Part shown: piece by piece, positions 12,940 through 25,700 of the stretch
How the letters are laid out: the number at the start of each line of letters is the position of its first letter
Numbering within the stretch: the stretch's first letter is position 1
DNA from: Bretschneidera sinensis
Taxonomy: Eukaryota; Streptophyta; Magnoliopsida; Brassicales; Akaniaceae
Assembly: GCA_023935145.1 (NCBI GenBank)
Contig: CM043698.1
Coordinates: forward strand, 142,307,001-142,371,000
Direction: 5' to 3'
DNA: 64,000 bases
Program-made: the position numbers and the translations under genes
Notes under the pieces: model-generated
The model's input: the letters and a program-made list of their open reading frames with translations, nothing else
What the model was told of the DNA's origin: nothing
The model's database searches: none

Positions 12940-12944
12940 TCAGT

Positions 12945-15900
12945 TTTGATATTTTAAGAAGTATGACGTAATTGATCTTCTCTTATCCCGGTCTGCCCCA
13001 TAGTCTGAATCTGCATAACCTTCTAAACAGATGGACTTACCTCTCTTCTCATAAATAAGCCCCACATCTGAGCTTTCCTTCAAATACCTCAGCAACCACT
13101 TCATCCCAAGCAAATGCTCCTTTCCAGGTTTACTCATAAACCTGTTAAGAACACTAATTGCATGAGAAATGTCGGGTCTAGTGCTTACCATCATGAACAT
13201 GACTGATCCAACCGCACTAGAGTAAGGGATCCTTTCCATTTCCTTCTTCTTCTCATCTGGACTTGGACATTGATTGCTGGAGAACTTGAAATGACCAGCA
13301 AGGGGAATGTTTACTGGTTTGATATCTTCCATAGAAAACTTAGACTGTAAGAAGTCTGAGAAACCTTCAATCTGTTTCTCTCCCTTTCCCTTATTATACC
13401 CATCCCAATGATCTTTTGAGCATGACCAAGATCCTTCATCTCAAACTCTGAACTGAGATGAGACTTCAACCTTTCTATCCTCTCCCTGCTACTCCCAACT
13501 AGTAGCATACCATCAACATAGATGAGGATAATCACCATTTCCTCCACCTTGTATTTCACAACCTGTGAGAAAATTTCTGTGAAATCTATGTCTTCTCTTT
13601 GTGTGAACTCCTTCGCCATTAGCCTAGCCTTATACCAGACTTTATCCCCTGGAGTGATCTCTTCTTTGATCTTGTAAATTCACCTACAATCCACAACTCT
13701 CTATTTTTCTGGTTTAGCCACCAATTCTCAAGAGTTGTTCTTCCTCAAAGAATGCATTTCTTCCTCCATAGCTAGCCTCCATTTTGACGAATCCTTACAT
13801 CTTATGGCATCACTGTAAGTTTTTGGTTCATAATCCATTATTCCTCCTTCCGAATAATGTGTTGCTGTAGTAACATCCACAAAACCATATCTCAAAGATG
13901 GTTTGATCTGCCTCCTTTCCTGGTCTCTTGTGAGCTGATAATCATTCTGATTTCTAGCATCATCTCCTTCTAGTTCAGCCTCCTCTTGAGTGTCTTGAGC
14001 TTGGCCTTCATTAATGGACTCTACCTGGTCCGAACCCTATTGCCTTCCTTGCTCTACTTAAACCGAATTTTCTTTGATGCTATGCTCCACATGACCAGGG
14101 CTGGGTTGCTCACTTTCTCCTGCAGGGTTAGTTTTCTCCAAATAGGGAAATAACAGCTCATTAAATATGAAATCCCTACTTATTATGAGTTTATTTCCTT
14201 TTGGCTCTAAGGACCACAACCTATACCCCTTAACCCCTTCATCATATCCTAGAAACACACACTTTCTAGACCTTGGGCTAAGTTTATCATCCTTTTCATG
14301 TGCAAACCAGCACATCCAAAAGTCCTACGGTTGCTTAACTCAGGGGGTTTCCCACCCCACATCTCCATGAGAGTCTTAAGGTCCAAAGCTCTAAAGGGTG
14401 ATCTATTAACCAAATACGCAACAATAGAAACAGCTTCCCTCTAAAAAAATTTAGGCAAAACGGAGCTAATAATCATGCATCTAACCTTATCCAAAAGGGT
14501 CTTATTCATCCTCTCAGCAACTCCATTTTGCTGAGGGGTATTCACAACCGTTCTATGCCTTAGAATCCCATTTAATTCACAGAATTTGTCAAATTTCTTT
14601 TTTGCAAAATTCTAAGCCATTATTGGTTCTCAAAACCTTAACTACCTTACCCGTTTGAGTTTCTACCAGCTTTCTCCACACCACAAATTTATTCAAAGCA
14701 TCTGATTTATTTTTAAGCAAAAAAATCCAAACTTTTCTAGAATAATCATCAATAAAATAAAGAAAGTAAAGATTACCTCCTTGTGTTGGTGTTCTTGCTG
14801 GCCTCCAAAGATCGGAATGAATGTCGTCAAGAATACCCTTTAATTTATGCATTCCAGTTTTGAAGCTAAGCCGATGTTGCTTCCCAAGAATGCAACTCTC
14901 GTAGAAATCAAGTTTTTCTACCTTGTCACCATAAAGTAAACCATCTTTGCTGAGAACTTGCAGCCTCTTTTCGCTCATATGCCCCAAGCGATTGTGCCAA
15001 AGAACTGCCTTATCCATCTCAGCCATCAAGTTTGCTGCTTGATCCTTGATGTCCGTCTCTCCAATCATCTCATAAAGACCATCCTTTATTGCTGCTTTGA
15101 TTACCACCAAGGCTCCCTTGATTACCTTGATCTTTCCTCCCTCTGCTTTGTATGTGTACCCCAAGGAATCCAGCTGTCCCAATGAGATCAAATTTCTTAT
15201 CAAATCTAGAAGATATCTCACATTCTACAGCAGCCTTGTGACTCCATCAAACAACCTCAATTAGATGTCTCCCATGCCCCTCACTTGGCAAGAAGTATTG
15301 TTCCCCAAGAAAACCTCTCCTCCATTGGTTTCCTTGAAATTTTTGAACCAATCCCGGTGAGGACACATATGATAAGTGCACCCGAAATCTAGAATCCATC
15401 TCTCACTGTTTTGTCTTTCTCTCACATTTGAGCACACAACAAGAACATCACCTTCTTACTATCCTCCCTTGGCAAGTGAGGCCTCTCTATTTTTGGTATG
15501 GCCTCCTTCTCTCCCATCCCTCATCATCGTCTTGCAATCTCTCTTGAAATGACCCTCCTTATTGCAGTAGTAGCATCGTTTTCCTCCAAATTTCGGTTTT
15601 GAGTGTGATCTTCCATGGATTTGTCCTCTACCCTTTGGTTTGTCACACTAGTTGCCATAGTTGCTGCTGCCATTCTGAGTTGCTAGTCTTCCTCTAACGA
15701 ACAGACCTTCTCCACTTGATTTTTCCCTGATCTCGGCTTTGAAATCATGAGCCCTTATAGCATTAATCACAATTTCTTTGGTTAGTGTATCTCTTCCATA
15801 TTCAATAGCATTAATCAAACTTTCAAAATAATCGGGAAGAGAATTCAACAATATAATAGCCAATTGTTCATCCGGGAATGTTATACTACAACTAGCCAAA

Positions 15901-16289
15901 TCTTGAACTAGTTTATTAAACACATCAAGATTATCTTGCAAATCTTTATTAGGATCCATTTTAAAAGCAAAGATTCGTTTTAGAAGATAAATTTTATTAG
16001 GGAGAGTTTTGGTAAGAAACAACTCATCTAATTTCTTCCAAATGACCATTGGATCTTACGAATCTCCACATTCCCTTGTCACACTATCTGATATGTGCAG
16101 AAAGATAGTGTTGTATGCTATCTTCTTCATCTCATTCCGCTGGAGCTCCGTGATACTTACTGGAAAATCATTTTCTTCTCCAATAGCCAAGTCCACTTTT
16201 TGTTGCATAAGAACAGCCTTGATTTTTCGCTTCCAAAGGGCAAAGTCTCCCTTTCCATCAAACTTCTCAACAATAAAGTTTGAACCCAT
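12945..16289 (-). pseudogene. Copia gag-pol pseudogene with internal RT deletion
   Basis: Gag starts at 16289 (MGSNFIVEKFDGKG), has a TAA at about 16056 and resumes (MVIWKKLDELF) to 15648. A zinc knuckle CYYCNKEGHFKRDC lies at about 15590-15545. Protease core reads DFGCTYHM instead of D-S-G (about 15400). The pre-integrase motif WHNRLGHMSEKRLQ and integrase core lie within 15221-14589, and the integrase C-terminus at 14315-14058. RT (13619-13311) jumps from FTEIFSQVVK straight to a YVDG box in place of YVDD, losing roughly a hundred residues of palm and fingers. RNase H (GYADSDYGADRDKRRS) ends the remnant. Confidence 0.8.
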
Positions 16290-16536
16290 CTTGTAGGAAA
16301 AGATCCCAAGATGTATGCAGCACCCACAATTTCTTTCCAAACCTTTCCTCTTCAACTTCTAAACCTCAAGAACCCGATCATATCTTGATCCCAGCACCGT
16401 TCTTGAACCTCAAGAACCCAACCAAATCTTGATCCCAATACCGTTCTTGAATCACCCAAGAAGTTTCCTTTGATTCTTTTCCGCTGTTGTTGATCCACAG
16501 CTTTGATACCACTATTGTTGGCTCTGATACCACTAT

Positions 16537-17218
16537 TGGAAATCACCAATGAATCCCAAGTTGTGACCTCCAAACACCTAAGTCTAGAATGACTTGGACC
16601 AAACAAGAATCAAACCATAAAAGAGAATACACAAGCAACTGTTATCGAGGTTCGGCAAATGCCTACGTCCCCGTGAGCTCCTCCAAGCTCTTTGCACTAA
16701 ATCAATAGAGTTCTTACAAATACAACCACAACTCTCTCCAAGAACCAGATACAAGGTAAAAAATGTAAAAGTTGTGTGTTAATGAATGTTACAAAGAGAT
16801 TATGAGTTATTGTTGCTATATAATCCTTTATATAGAGCAATAACTCCCTTAACTAATCTTGAATCCAATCTTAGCCCTTAGATCTCAAGAACCAACCAAT
16901 CTTGGCCCTCTAAGTGGTTTAAGTGATCCTGTGCATTTTATCCCAAAACAGCACACAAGAGATGTAGTCTGAATCATGTGTCAGGGGAGGGTTGCGCGTC
17001 GCAGTGCAGAACAGGGTGTGCCTTGGCGTAGAGCAGGGCGTGGACTTCCTCCTTGTTGGTGGCTACAGTGCAGGCGCGCGCACCAACCTTGGATTTCTTC
17101 CTTGCTGCCGGCCGCGGCGCGGGTGGAGTGTGCCGCGACGCAGAATGCTACTGAAGCCAAAAAATCCATCTCTTCTCAAAGAACTCCTCTTCCTTTAATT
17201 CTTAGACAAAATACCAAC
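16537..17218 (-). mobile_element. 5' LTR of the minus-strand copia element
   Basis: The minus-strand LTR would start TGTTGGTATTTTG at about 17218 and end next to the primer-binding site at 16537. It contains the ggttcggcaaatgcctacgt stretch typical of this copia group. The outer end is inferred from the TGTTGG motif; no second LTR is available to confirm it. Confidence 0.55.
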
Positions 17219-17612
17219 AAATTTGGATTTAGTTTTAGACTGAATAAAGGAAATAATCAAATTGTTTTTTTTTCAAGTTATTATTTCTTTTTCTTTTTAT
17301 ATAATTCTTGGCTTGCATTGTCTGAGACTTAAAAATAAAAATGAAAACTATATAAAATACGTTATAATAGGCTATGGGATCTTGAAGTCTTTTAGGTGTT
17401 TAGGTGGAAGAGTAGGTGTAGAGAGAGTCTGAAATAAGAGAAAGTAATTATTTATACCACTCAAAGTGGACTAGAGTTACATTATGGGCTCCCAGCAGTG
17501 GAAATAATTTATGCTTATATATATTGGGTTGGGCTAAAGTCGTTTTCCATAACGCATGTGAAGTAACCAAGGTGTCCCAAAGATTTAGTATGGAGTTTTA
17601 CAATGTCTCTGT
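17219..17612. other. Interval without a recognised gene
   Basis: Contains T-rich tracts and no recognised coding or RNA feature. It leads to the hAT target duplication at 17613. Confidence 0.4.
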
Positions 17613-17620
17613 GCTGGTGG

Positions 17621-18596
17621 TAGGGGTGACAATTGGTCGTGTTGTGTCAGCCCACCATCAATACAAGGTGGCCCACTGTGCCGTGTCTCCCTCTCTTTCA
17701 TGTCGCGCCATGCCATGCCAATTTTTTAAAAAAATATAGGCTTAGCATGGCCCAAGACCTACTTGGCTATTGAGTCATGTTGTACCAGTCCATGGGCCTC
17801 ACTGATATATTGACTTTTTATGTTGAAAATAGTAAAAAAAAAAATAGTGTGAATATCGAACGGAATGTTTATAATTGTATTGAAAAAAAAAACCATTTTT
17901 ATTGATGAAGTTAAATATTACAAATAATTTAGAAATTGAACAAAAACAAAAAATAAACAAATAACTTAAAAATTACAAGTTCCAAATATCTTCTAAAACA
18001 ATAACTTACAAAAACATCAACATATAAAATAAACAAAGAAAATAAAATGACTTTTGTGGGGAAGGAATTACACACTTTTCTTCATTCTTGATCTCTTCAA
18101 TCGTCACGCGATCTGCTATATTGATCTTTTTTTAATATACTACTTATACAGCCTTTTGCATCTAGCCAATCATTTGTGCATACTAGTATTTACAATGTTT
18201 TCAATAATAGTCTTGATCGCAATTCATCCAAAATTCTAGAATCTGCACTAAAAGCTTGTTCCAATGCTATGGTAGGTACTAGAACGGTTAGTAGATCACG
18301 TGCCATTATGCTAAGAATAAGGTAATAATAATGTTTGTTTTTCTTCCACCATCATAAAATATCAAATTTATCGCCATCTAATTCTTCTTGACTTATCATT
18401 CTAAATTGTATGCAATTTTGAATTTCATTAGATGTTATAGGTCGTGTCATGCCATGATGGGCCTCGTGTCGTGCCTTTTTTCATGCTTAGCTGTGGGCCT
18501 CAAAAGCTAGGTCCGACACAGCCCATCCACTTGGATCGTGACAAGTACGAGACACCACGCGGTAATGTGGGCCGTGCCAGCCCATTGCCACCCCTA
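17621..18596. mobile_element. hAT-type non-autonomous element with perfect 8-bp target duplication
   Basis: Left end taggggtgacaattgg and the reverse complement of the right end taggggtggcaatggg form inverted ends. Both flanks are gctggtgg (17613-17620 and 18597-18604), the 8-bp duplication expected of hAT. The subterminal regions are rich in GC blocks such as gtgggcc and gccgtgcc in opposite orientations, as is usual for hAT subterminal repeats. The 976-bp interior holds no transposase frame. It is the only full-length copy of the family here and heads the array up to 32790. Confidence 0.85.
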
Positions 18597-19675
18597 GCTG
18601 GTGGTATTCAACATTCTTTCACCTTTTACATCTAATGGATCCGGTTTCCCTGTACTGGATTAGAGAGATGGCACAGAGAGAAAGTAGAGAGGGAGAGTAG
18701 AGGAGAGAGAGTAGGAGCTTGGAGGATAAAAAGTCTTGTTAGAAGTTTTTCTTTTTAATTCATAAACAAAATCTATTAGAAATTATACAAATATCCCCAT
18801 TTAAGTGAGCTGGTTTTTGTGAAAAATATTTGGTGTACGTTACTTATAACGATTTGACCCCATGCTTGACACAATATTATCCGCTTTGGCACATCAGCCC
18901 CCATGCCTTTAAAACGTGTTATGATAGTGGAGGTGACAATTACTTATAAACAGCCCAGTCTCTAGCAGATGTGGGATACCAAGACTTAACCCTCATCTTG
19001 GGACATCACATCGTTAAATTAAAACAAAAAATATTGTAAGTTAGCATTCTATATGAGAATGCTATCTTGTCACACTTAAAAAATGAGTTAGTGGTGTATC
19101 CAAATTATTTAAGACCAAATATTCCCAAGTATTCAAATTTCTCCAAAATAAACATAACAGCAAATGGGTAATTCATTAAATCCATTGATTTATTTTTTTT
19201 AACCTCTACATATTTTTTTGCAATGTCAAGCCAACTAGTGGTCGAAAATGTACACCAACAATACCGTTGGAAAGAGCTTGACAAGATCTACATCTACCCT
19301 CCGCTGACCAGGCCACCCTCATGCATCACTCATGTGGCCAGAGGTGGTCTGCCTTTTGATCTTCAGTATTCTAATGACAATATATTGTCAAAAACTAGCA
19401 TCACCACCGAGTCAGATTTTGTACAATCTACACAACTGTCTAAACATTGCCCCGTTATGCCAACTGGAAATGCCTCACTTATCCCCACACGCTGCTAGTT
19501 TATGCATGGGGGTTATCCTGTGAACAATACTTGTTGATACTTAATTTTAATTTTTTTTAATTTATCGAAAAATCCCTATTTTAATGTGGTTTTAGGAGAT
19601 ATTTTGGGGCTTATTGGTCACTTCTTGATTTTCTATTTAGAAAACTCGAGTTCAATCCTCCTCCTTGTCGATATT

Positions 19676-19683
19676 TGTGTGTA

Positions 19684-19716
<33 letters not shown>
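19676..19716. repeat. TG/TA microsatellite
   Basis: A run of tgtgtg.. followed by tatata. The equivalent positions in units 2 (about 28165) and 3 (about 32560) have much shorter runs, so it expanded after the units were duplicated. Confidence 0.85.
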
Positions 19717-19717
<1 letters not shown>

Positions 19718-19756
19718 TTCAATACTTATAAATTCTTAAGTTTGGGCAATATAAAA

Positions 19757-20110
19757 TGGAACACCATGGTCGCTCGCTAACAAAATTCATTGAATGAAGA
19801 ACAAATACATGTTATTCATATTGCTGGAAAGGAAACCCACTCACAATTCCCAAATACAAAACCCTGGTCACCGGCCACAATCCACAAATGGAAAACCATG
19901 GTTACTCCCTAACAAAATTCATTAACTGAAGACAAATGGAAAACCATGGTCGCCACCCACAATCTACAAATGGAAAACCATGATGGCTCGCTAGCAAATT
20001 AATTGATTGAACACAAATGAATGTCATCCATATTATTGGAAAGGAAACTCGCCCACAATTTCAAAATGCAAAACCATGGTCGTTCATTTATAGAATTTAA
20101 TGAATGAAGA
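19757..20110. repeat. Degenerate tandem repeats built on aaaaccatggtcgc
   Basis: The phrase aaaaccatggtcgc, followed by cacaat or tcgctaacaaaattcattga-like text, recurs at irregular spacing of roughly 50-110 bp. The same block lies at about 28218-28540 and 32630-32790 in the other array units. Confidence 0.55.
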
Positions 20111-20280
20111 TGAAAAATTGCAATATATAATAACACACACTATAACACTAAAATTTATTAACTTTTTTTTTTTTTACTAAAATGACTTGAGCAATCATAG
20201 AACATGATGAGGAGCGTGAGAAATGAATATTATCATGGTGAGGAGAATATTGAAGTCACTTCTAAATAAATTATCAATTT

Positions 20281-20328
20281 ATTGATCGGATCAATGATCT
20301 ACCAGAAAAGTTGCTTAAGGTTAGAGCG
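20281..20328 (+). pseudogene. F-box-like N-terminal scrap
   Basis: One frame reads IDRINDLPEKLLKVRA, resembling the start of plant F-box domains (D-R-I-x-x-L-P-x-x-L-L). The same text occurs at 28699-28746 in array unit 2, preceded in another frame by an acidic stretch. It is too short to assign with certainty and has no continuing domain. Confidence 0.3.
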
Positions 20329-20827
20329 ATAATCTATATCTTTTTAAGTTTTCTTTTTTGAATTATGAGACTTTATGAATTATAGTCATTTTTTATTATC
20401 ATTAAGCAATCTGCTTCTAACTAAGTATCAATTTTGTTGAATTTTTGTGAAGGAATGAAGATATGCAAGCCATATTTATTTTGAATGGTATGTGGTTTTA
20501 TTTATGATTTTAACTTTCTTTCATTTTTTCATAGTCAACATATTAACAATACAATCTAACACTTTAATTATTTGTAGTCAAGGAAAGTATGAGATTTAAT
20601 TGTGCAAAATATTGTTTTTCATTTTGCATATAATAACAGTATATATTGAAGGGTTGGGTGGTGTGCTTCTTGTTCTTGAAGGGTTTCATTATTTTGTTTT
20701 CAAAGGAAGGTGGAGGCTAATTAAAGTTACAAAAACCTTAAATTTATTATGCTAAATGTTTTAGCTAAGTTGTCTTGAAAGTCAAATATGACCTATTGTG
20801 AAAGGATAATTTCGGTGTGCAGATTCT

Positions 20828-21190
20828 TTTTACCCTTGTACGGCTCCATTGCAATTCCCTGGTACTCCTTTTGATTGGACTTCATAAGTCATAGCTCGTG
20901 AAACAATGCCGGAAAACAACCCATTTAAACGAAGTAGGCTTTGGTCCGAATTCATCCTCATTTAGTACAGCGGTTGTGCCATCAAGCTGGCTAGTCATCC
21001 ACAAGGGTTCACCCATCTGGGTCATCTTCATAAGCTCCTTCATTGCTTCAACAACGAGCTCAATTCCTTATCAGCCTTAGCACTAGGTGTACCAATTGAC
21101 TTAACAAGATCACCAGCACCACTCATCTCTCCTCCAAGGCCTGTTTGCCAACAAACAGAAATGATGCTATTGATAAGAAAAATTCTTTGA
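20828..21190 (-). pseudogene. HD-ZIP class IV START-domain fragment, copy 1
   Basis: On the minus strand, from about 21180 to 20830, frames read in turn IASFLFVGKQALEER, MSGAGDLVKSIGTPSAKADK, then (after a shift) EAMKELMKMTQMGEPLWMTS and QLDGTTAVLNEDEFG, then GPKPTSFK, then FSGIVSRAMTYEVQSKGVPG and NGAVQ. These match the order of the linker and START domain of class IV homeodomain-leucine zipper transcription factors. Frameshifts separate the blocks, and the part between NEDE and GPKP and the DVNQW-like region are missing. The homeobox and zipper are absent. It is a pseudogene fragment. Confidence 0.7.
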
Positions 21191-21683
21191 GGAACCTTTT
21201 ATTGATGCTAATCAAACTAAATCTTCTGGTCAATTTGAAGATTTGATGTAGAAAGTTTTGTTTACACAGGGCGCAAAACTCATTTTTACACGGGTGGAAA
21301 CTTGTGTAGTAATTTTGAGAAATTTCACTAGTGACATCCACATATACTTAATTAGTTTACCAATGAAGTTCTAAAAAATTATCAGTTAAGTTTCCACCCC
21401 AATGCAAAAATGAGTTTTACACCCGTTGCAAGTAAGAATCTCTAGAATTGATGTAAGGAGCCAATGGATTTCCAAATTCATACGTGCTTTAATTTCAGGG
21501 TTTTCTCAAATTTTGCTTCCTGTTACCAAATATGAACCCCTTGATTGTACCAAATATGGTGATTGATTATTCAATTTTGTCCACTATGGCTCAAATATGG
21601 TAATTGATTATTCAATTTTGTCATACCAGCATGCATAAGAAGGATTAAGGTTAATCATTGAACATGCTTTCTAATGTCCATTT

Positions 21684-22454
21684 CAAGTTCCAAATATCTT
21701 CTAAAAAAATAAATTACAAAAACAACAACATATAAAATAAATAAATAAAATAAAATAACTTACAAATGAGTGAAATATAAAAAACAACTTAGAAATTCTA
21801 AAAATTAAAAAGACAAAAAACATTATTACTATTTTTAAGCTTTTCACCATTTATACTTTTGCGGGGAAGGAATTACACACTTTTCTTCATTTTTGTTCTC
21901 TTCAATCGTCACTTGATCCGCTATATTGATCTTTTTTTAATATACTACTTATACAGCCTTTTACATCTAGCCAATCATTTGTGCATACTAGTATTTACAA
22001 TGTTTTCGGTAATAGTTTTGATTGCAATTCATCCAAAATTCTAGAATCTGCACTAAAAGCTTGTTACAATGCTATGGTAGACACGGGAACAATTAGTAGA
22101 TCACGTGCCATTATGCTAAGAATAAGGTAATAATAATGTTCATTTTTCTTCCACCATCATAAAATATCAAATTTATCACCATCTAGTTCTTCTTGACTCA
22201 TCATTCTATTGGCTTCAAATTGTATGTAATTTTGAATTTTATTAAATGTTATAAGTCGTGGCGTGATGTGCTAGGCTTCGTGCAGTGCCTTTTTTCGTGT
22301 TGTGATGTGTTGTACCATGGGCCTTAAAAGCTAGACCTATTCACTTGGACCCTGACAGGCACAACACACCACGTGGCAGTGTGGGCGTGGCAATGTGGGC
22401 CGTGCTGGCACGACCCAGTTTGTTTCGAGCTGTACCAGCCCATTGTCACGCCTA
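21684..22454. mobile_element. 5'-truncated hAT copy 2
   Basis: Starts abruptly at caagttccaaatatc, which corresponds to 17976 in the full copy, and ends ..cattgtcacgccta with a diverged flank attggtgg (22455-22462) in place of gctggtgg. It has the same left breakpoint as copy 3, so both descend from one truncated ancestor. A copia element is inserted just past its right flank. Confidence 0.75.
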
Positions 22455-22466
22455 ATTGGTGGTATT

Positions 22467-22674
22467 TATTAGAGGAGAATCCATTAGAGAAGAATCCGAA
22501 GATAAATCTGGAAGAGGAGAATCTAGAGACAATCAAGAGGATTCTTTACTTGTATAGCAGTTTTTTTAAATTTCAAATAATTATTCTGTTGTAAGGTCAA
22601 TATTGCTCTATAAATATTTCTATAAATATCAAAGATATCCTCACAGCAGTTACGCTTGAGGTATCACCTTTTCA
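22467..22674 (+). mobile_element. 5' LTR of the Ale-like copia element
   Basis: Starts tattagaggagaatcc and ends ..taccttttca-equivalent (..caccttttca) right before the primer-binding site at 22675. A TATA-like ctataaatattt lies at about 22609-22620. Confidence 0.88.
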
Positions 22675-22717
22675 TGGTATCGGAGTGTTTCGGTTAAAAC
22701 CTTAATATTTTTTTTCC

Positions 22718-25700
22718 ATGGCCGCTTCAAGCTCCAATCAGCTTCCGCTCAATACGATGGTTCACATGGTGACCATCAAACTCACTTCTACCAATTACCT
22801 CCTTTGGCGTATCCAATTCATTCCCTTGCTTGACAGTCAAGATCTCATGAGCTTCTTGGACAGATCTTCCCCTGCACCCCCAACCCTGCTCTGAGAGGGT
22901 TCCAATCAAGTTCCTAATCCAGCTTACAAGATATGGCATACGCAAGACAGAATGTTGCTCAGCCTCATTTACACTTCTCTTACAGATGAATGTATAGCCG
23001 AGGTTGTTAATTCCTCAACTGCTAGTGATGCTTGGTTGGCTCTCGAAGCATCATTTTCTCATAGCTCCAAGACAAGAGAAATTCAATTGAAAGACGAACT
23101 TCAGTTAATGCAGCGTGGCTCTCGCAGTGTGGCTGACTATACTCGTTCTTTTCACTCTCTTTGTGATCAACTTAGTGCTATTGGCAAACCGGTTGATGAC
23201 ACTGATAAGGTATATTGGTTTCTTCGTGGTTTTGGATTAGATTTCAAAAAAATTTTGACATCTATGTTGTCTCAGATGCCACTGCCTTCCTTCACCAATT
23301 TGGTTCCCAAAGCTCTGAGTCATGAGCTTTTCTCTCGATCCATTCCTGGTGATTCCTCTCAGCAGTCGGCTTTCATTGCACAACGTTGTCCTTCTATCAT
23401 TTCCACTGGTCGCACCAAGCAGAACAATTCTGCACAACGTTTCACTAAAGGATCTATTGTTACTTGCTAGTGGTGCGGTAAAGACAATCACACTGCCAAA
23501 AAGTGTTATAAACTCGAAAAATTATTAAAAAAGGCCAAGGCTGGTGGCTTAATTGAAGCTTTCTCTGCCACCTCTCTTGATAATCCCACTGATTCCGAAT
23601 GGTACATAGATATAGGAGCCACTTCGCATATGACAAATGATACTGCGTCTCTTGATAATTCTGTCCCTTACAACGGTAATCAACGGGTGTTTGTTGGTAA
23701 CGGTAACCCATTACCTATCTCTCGAATTGGTTTCATCTCATCCATTGTTACTTCCAAATCCTTATCATTATTTGATGTTCTCCTTGTTCCTGGCATTACT
23801 ACAAATCTTTTGTCTATTAGTAAGCTTACTCATGAGAACAACTACTCAGTAACCTTTTCTTCTACTGGTTTTACTATACAGGATCTAGCAACAAGAACGG
23901 TGGTGGGAGTCGGCCGATGTGAGAAAAGACTCTACATTCTTGACCGTGCCTATGCAAATTTTTTATCTTCCTTTTCTTTATCTATTTCTCGTGCTACATC
24001 TTATATTTGGCATGCCCGATTGGGACATCCTTCTAATCGCATTGTCTCCTTTTTAAATAAGCATGGAGATATTACCATTTCTTATAAAAGCAATTTTGAT
24101 TCTGCACCGTGTTTTGGTTGCCAATTGGGAAAAAATCGTCATTTACCTTTCTCCAATTTAGATCAACGTTGCTCCTCCTTATTTGAACGAATACATTGCG
24201 ATTTATGGGGGCCTTCACCAACCACTTCTCCATCCGGATATAGATATTATTGTGTATTCATTGATGATGTTTCTCGCTTTAATTGGATTTTTCCTTTAAA
24301 ACTTAAGTCAGATTTCTTCGATATTTTTATTCGTTTTTATAAGTATGTCAATACTCAATTTGAAAGAAACATTAAATCTTTTCAATGTGATGGTGGCACC
24401 GAATTTACCAATAATCACTTTACCTCTTTTCTTCATGAGTGTGGTATAGTTCAACGTATTGCTTGTCCTTACACTCCTAGTCAAAATAGTATTGCTGAGA
24501 GAAAACATCGTCATATCACTGAAACTGGTCTCACCCTCATGTTTCATTCTAGTGTTCCATTACATCTTTGGGCGGAGTCCTTCTCAACAGCTTATTATCT
24601 CATCAATCGCCTCCCATCACCGGTTCTTGAAGGGAAAACTCCTTATGAGATTTTATATGGTAAAGCTCCTTCTTACTCGTCACTTCGCACTTTTGGTTGC
24701 CTTTGTTTTCCTTTTTTGTGTGACTATATGTCTCATAAATTGTCTCCTCGCTCAATTCCTTGTATTTTCTTAGGCTATAGTCCTCTCCATAAAGGTTTTT
24801 GGTGTTTGGATAAAAACACTAACAGAGTATATGTCTCTCGTCATGTGCAATTTTATGAGGATTATTTTCCTTACGTTACTTCAAGTCTACCCACTTTGGT
24901 TTCTACAGATTATGTTACTTTTATTGATCCTCTTGAAAATTCTTTGCTATATAAGCATAACTCTTCTTCAGGTGTGACTTCTACCCATCACAAGGCTCCT
25001 ATTTTTTGTGCTCTTTGTGTAGACAACAGCAGCAATTTGCTGTCACTTGTGCTTCCTTCCACTGCAACAACGTCTTCCAAGTCTGCTGTCTCTTCTCAAC
25101 CATCCTTGCCTGTGATGGCATCGGAAGTTATACCTCCACCACCTTCTTCAACGTCTCAACTGACTTCCTGTACACACCCAATGATTACTCGTGCAAAGGA
25201 CGGTATTATTAAGCCTCACACTATTCATTCGTTAATTGCTTTGTCAACTCCTCAATGGTTTCAGGTACATCTTGCCATTAAAGAGCTCCGTGGATTTAAA
25301 TCAGCTGTAAAACATCCAGAATGGCTCTCTGCCATAGACGATGAAATTACTGCACTTAAAAAAATAACACTTGGTGCTTGGTACCTTGTCCTTCTAATCA
25401 TAATATTTTCGATTGTCGATGGATCTTCAAAACCAAACTTCGAGCCAATGGAACTATCGAGCGTCACAAAGCTCGCCTTGTTGCACAAGGATTTTCTCAG
25501 AAGCATGGCATCGATTTTGAAGAGACTTTTAGTCCAGTTGTTCACCCTACTACTATTCGGATTATCTTATCTCTTGTTGCCATGCATGGTTGGCGTCTTC
25601 ATCAGCTTGACGTAAAAAATGCGTTTCTACATGGTTTTCTTTCAGAGGAAGTTTATATGGAACAACCCCCAAGTTATATTGATCCTCAATTACCAAATCA

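Larger units (their letters stand above)
12940..17218 (-). mobile_element. 3'-truncated Ty1/copia element (Tork-like, tentative)
   Basis: On the minus strand the order is LTR (17218-16537), primer-binding site (TGGTATCAGAGC, ending near 16534), gag, protease, integrase, RT and RNase H. The sequence stops inside RNase H at about 12940, where unrelated AT-rich DNA begins, so the 3' end and second LTR are gone. The left boundary is placed where coding similarity stops (LKYQN). Assignment to the Tork lineage rests on the look of the gag and pre-integrase segments and is an inference. Confidence 0.8.
18597..21683. repeat. Array unit 1
   Basis: This stretch recurs at 27116-30733 and, in shortened form, at 31497-32789. 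Shared landmarks in order: tctttcaccttttacatctaatgg; an ..acttataa..gatgtgggatacc block near 18950; a reading frame around 19250-19498; (TG)n/(TA)n repeats; degenerate aaaaccatggtcgc repeats; an F-box-like scrap; and HD-ZIP IV START-domain debris on the minus strand. It ends at ..taatgtccattt, where the truncated hAT begins. Confidence 0.75.
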
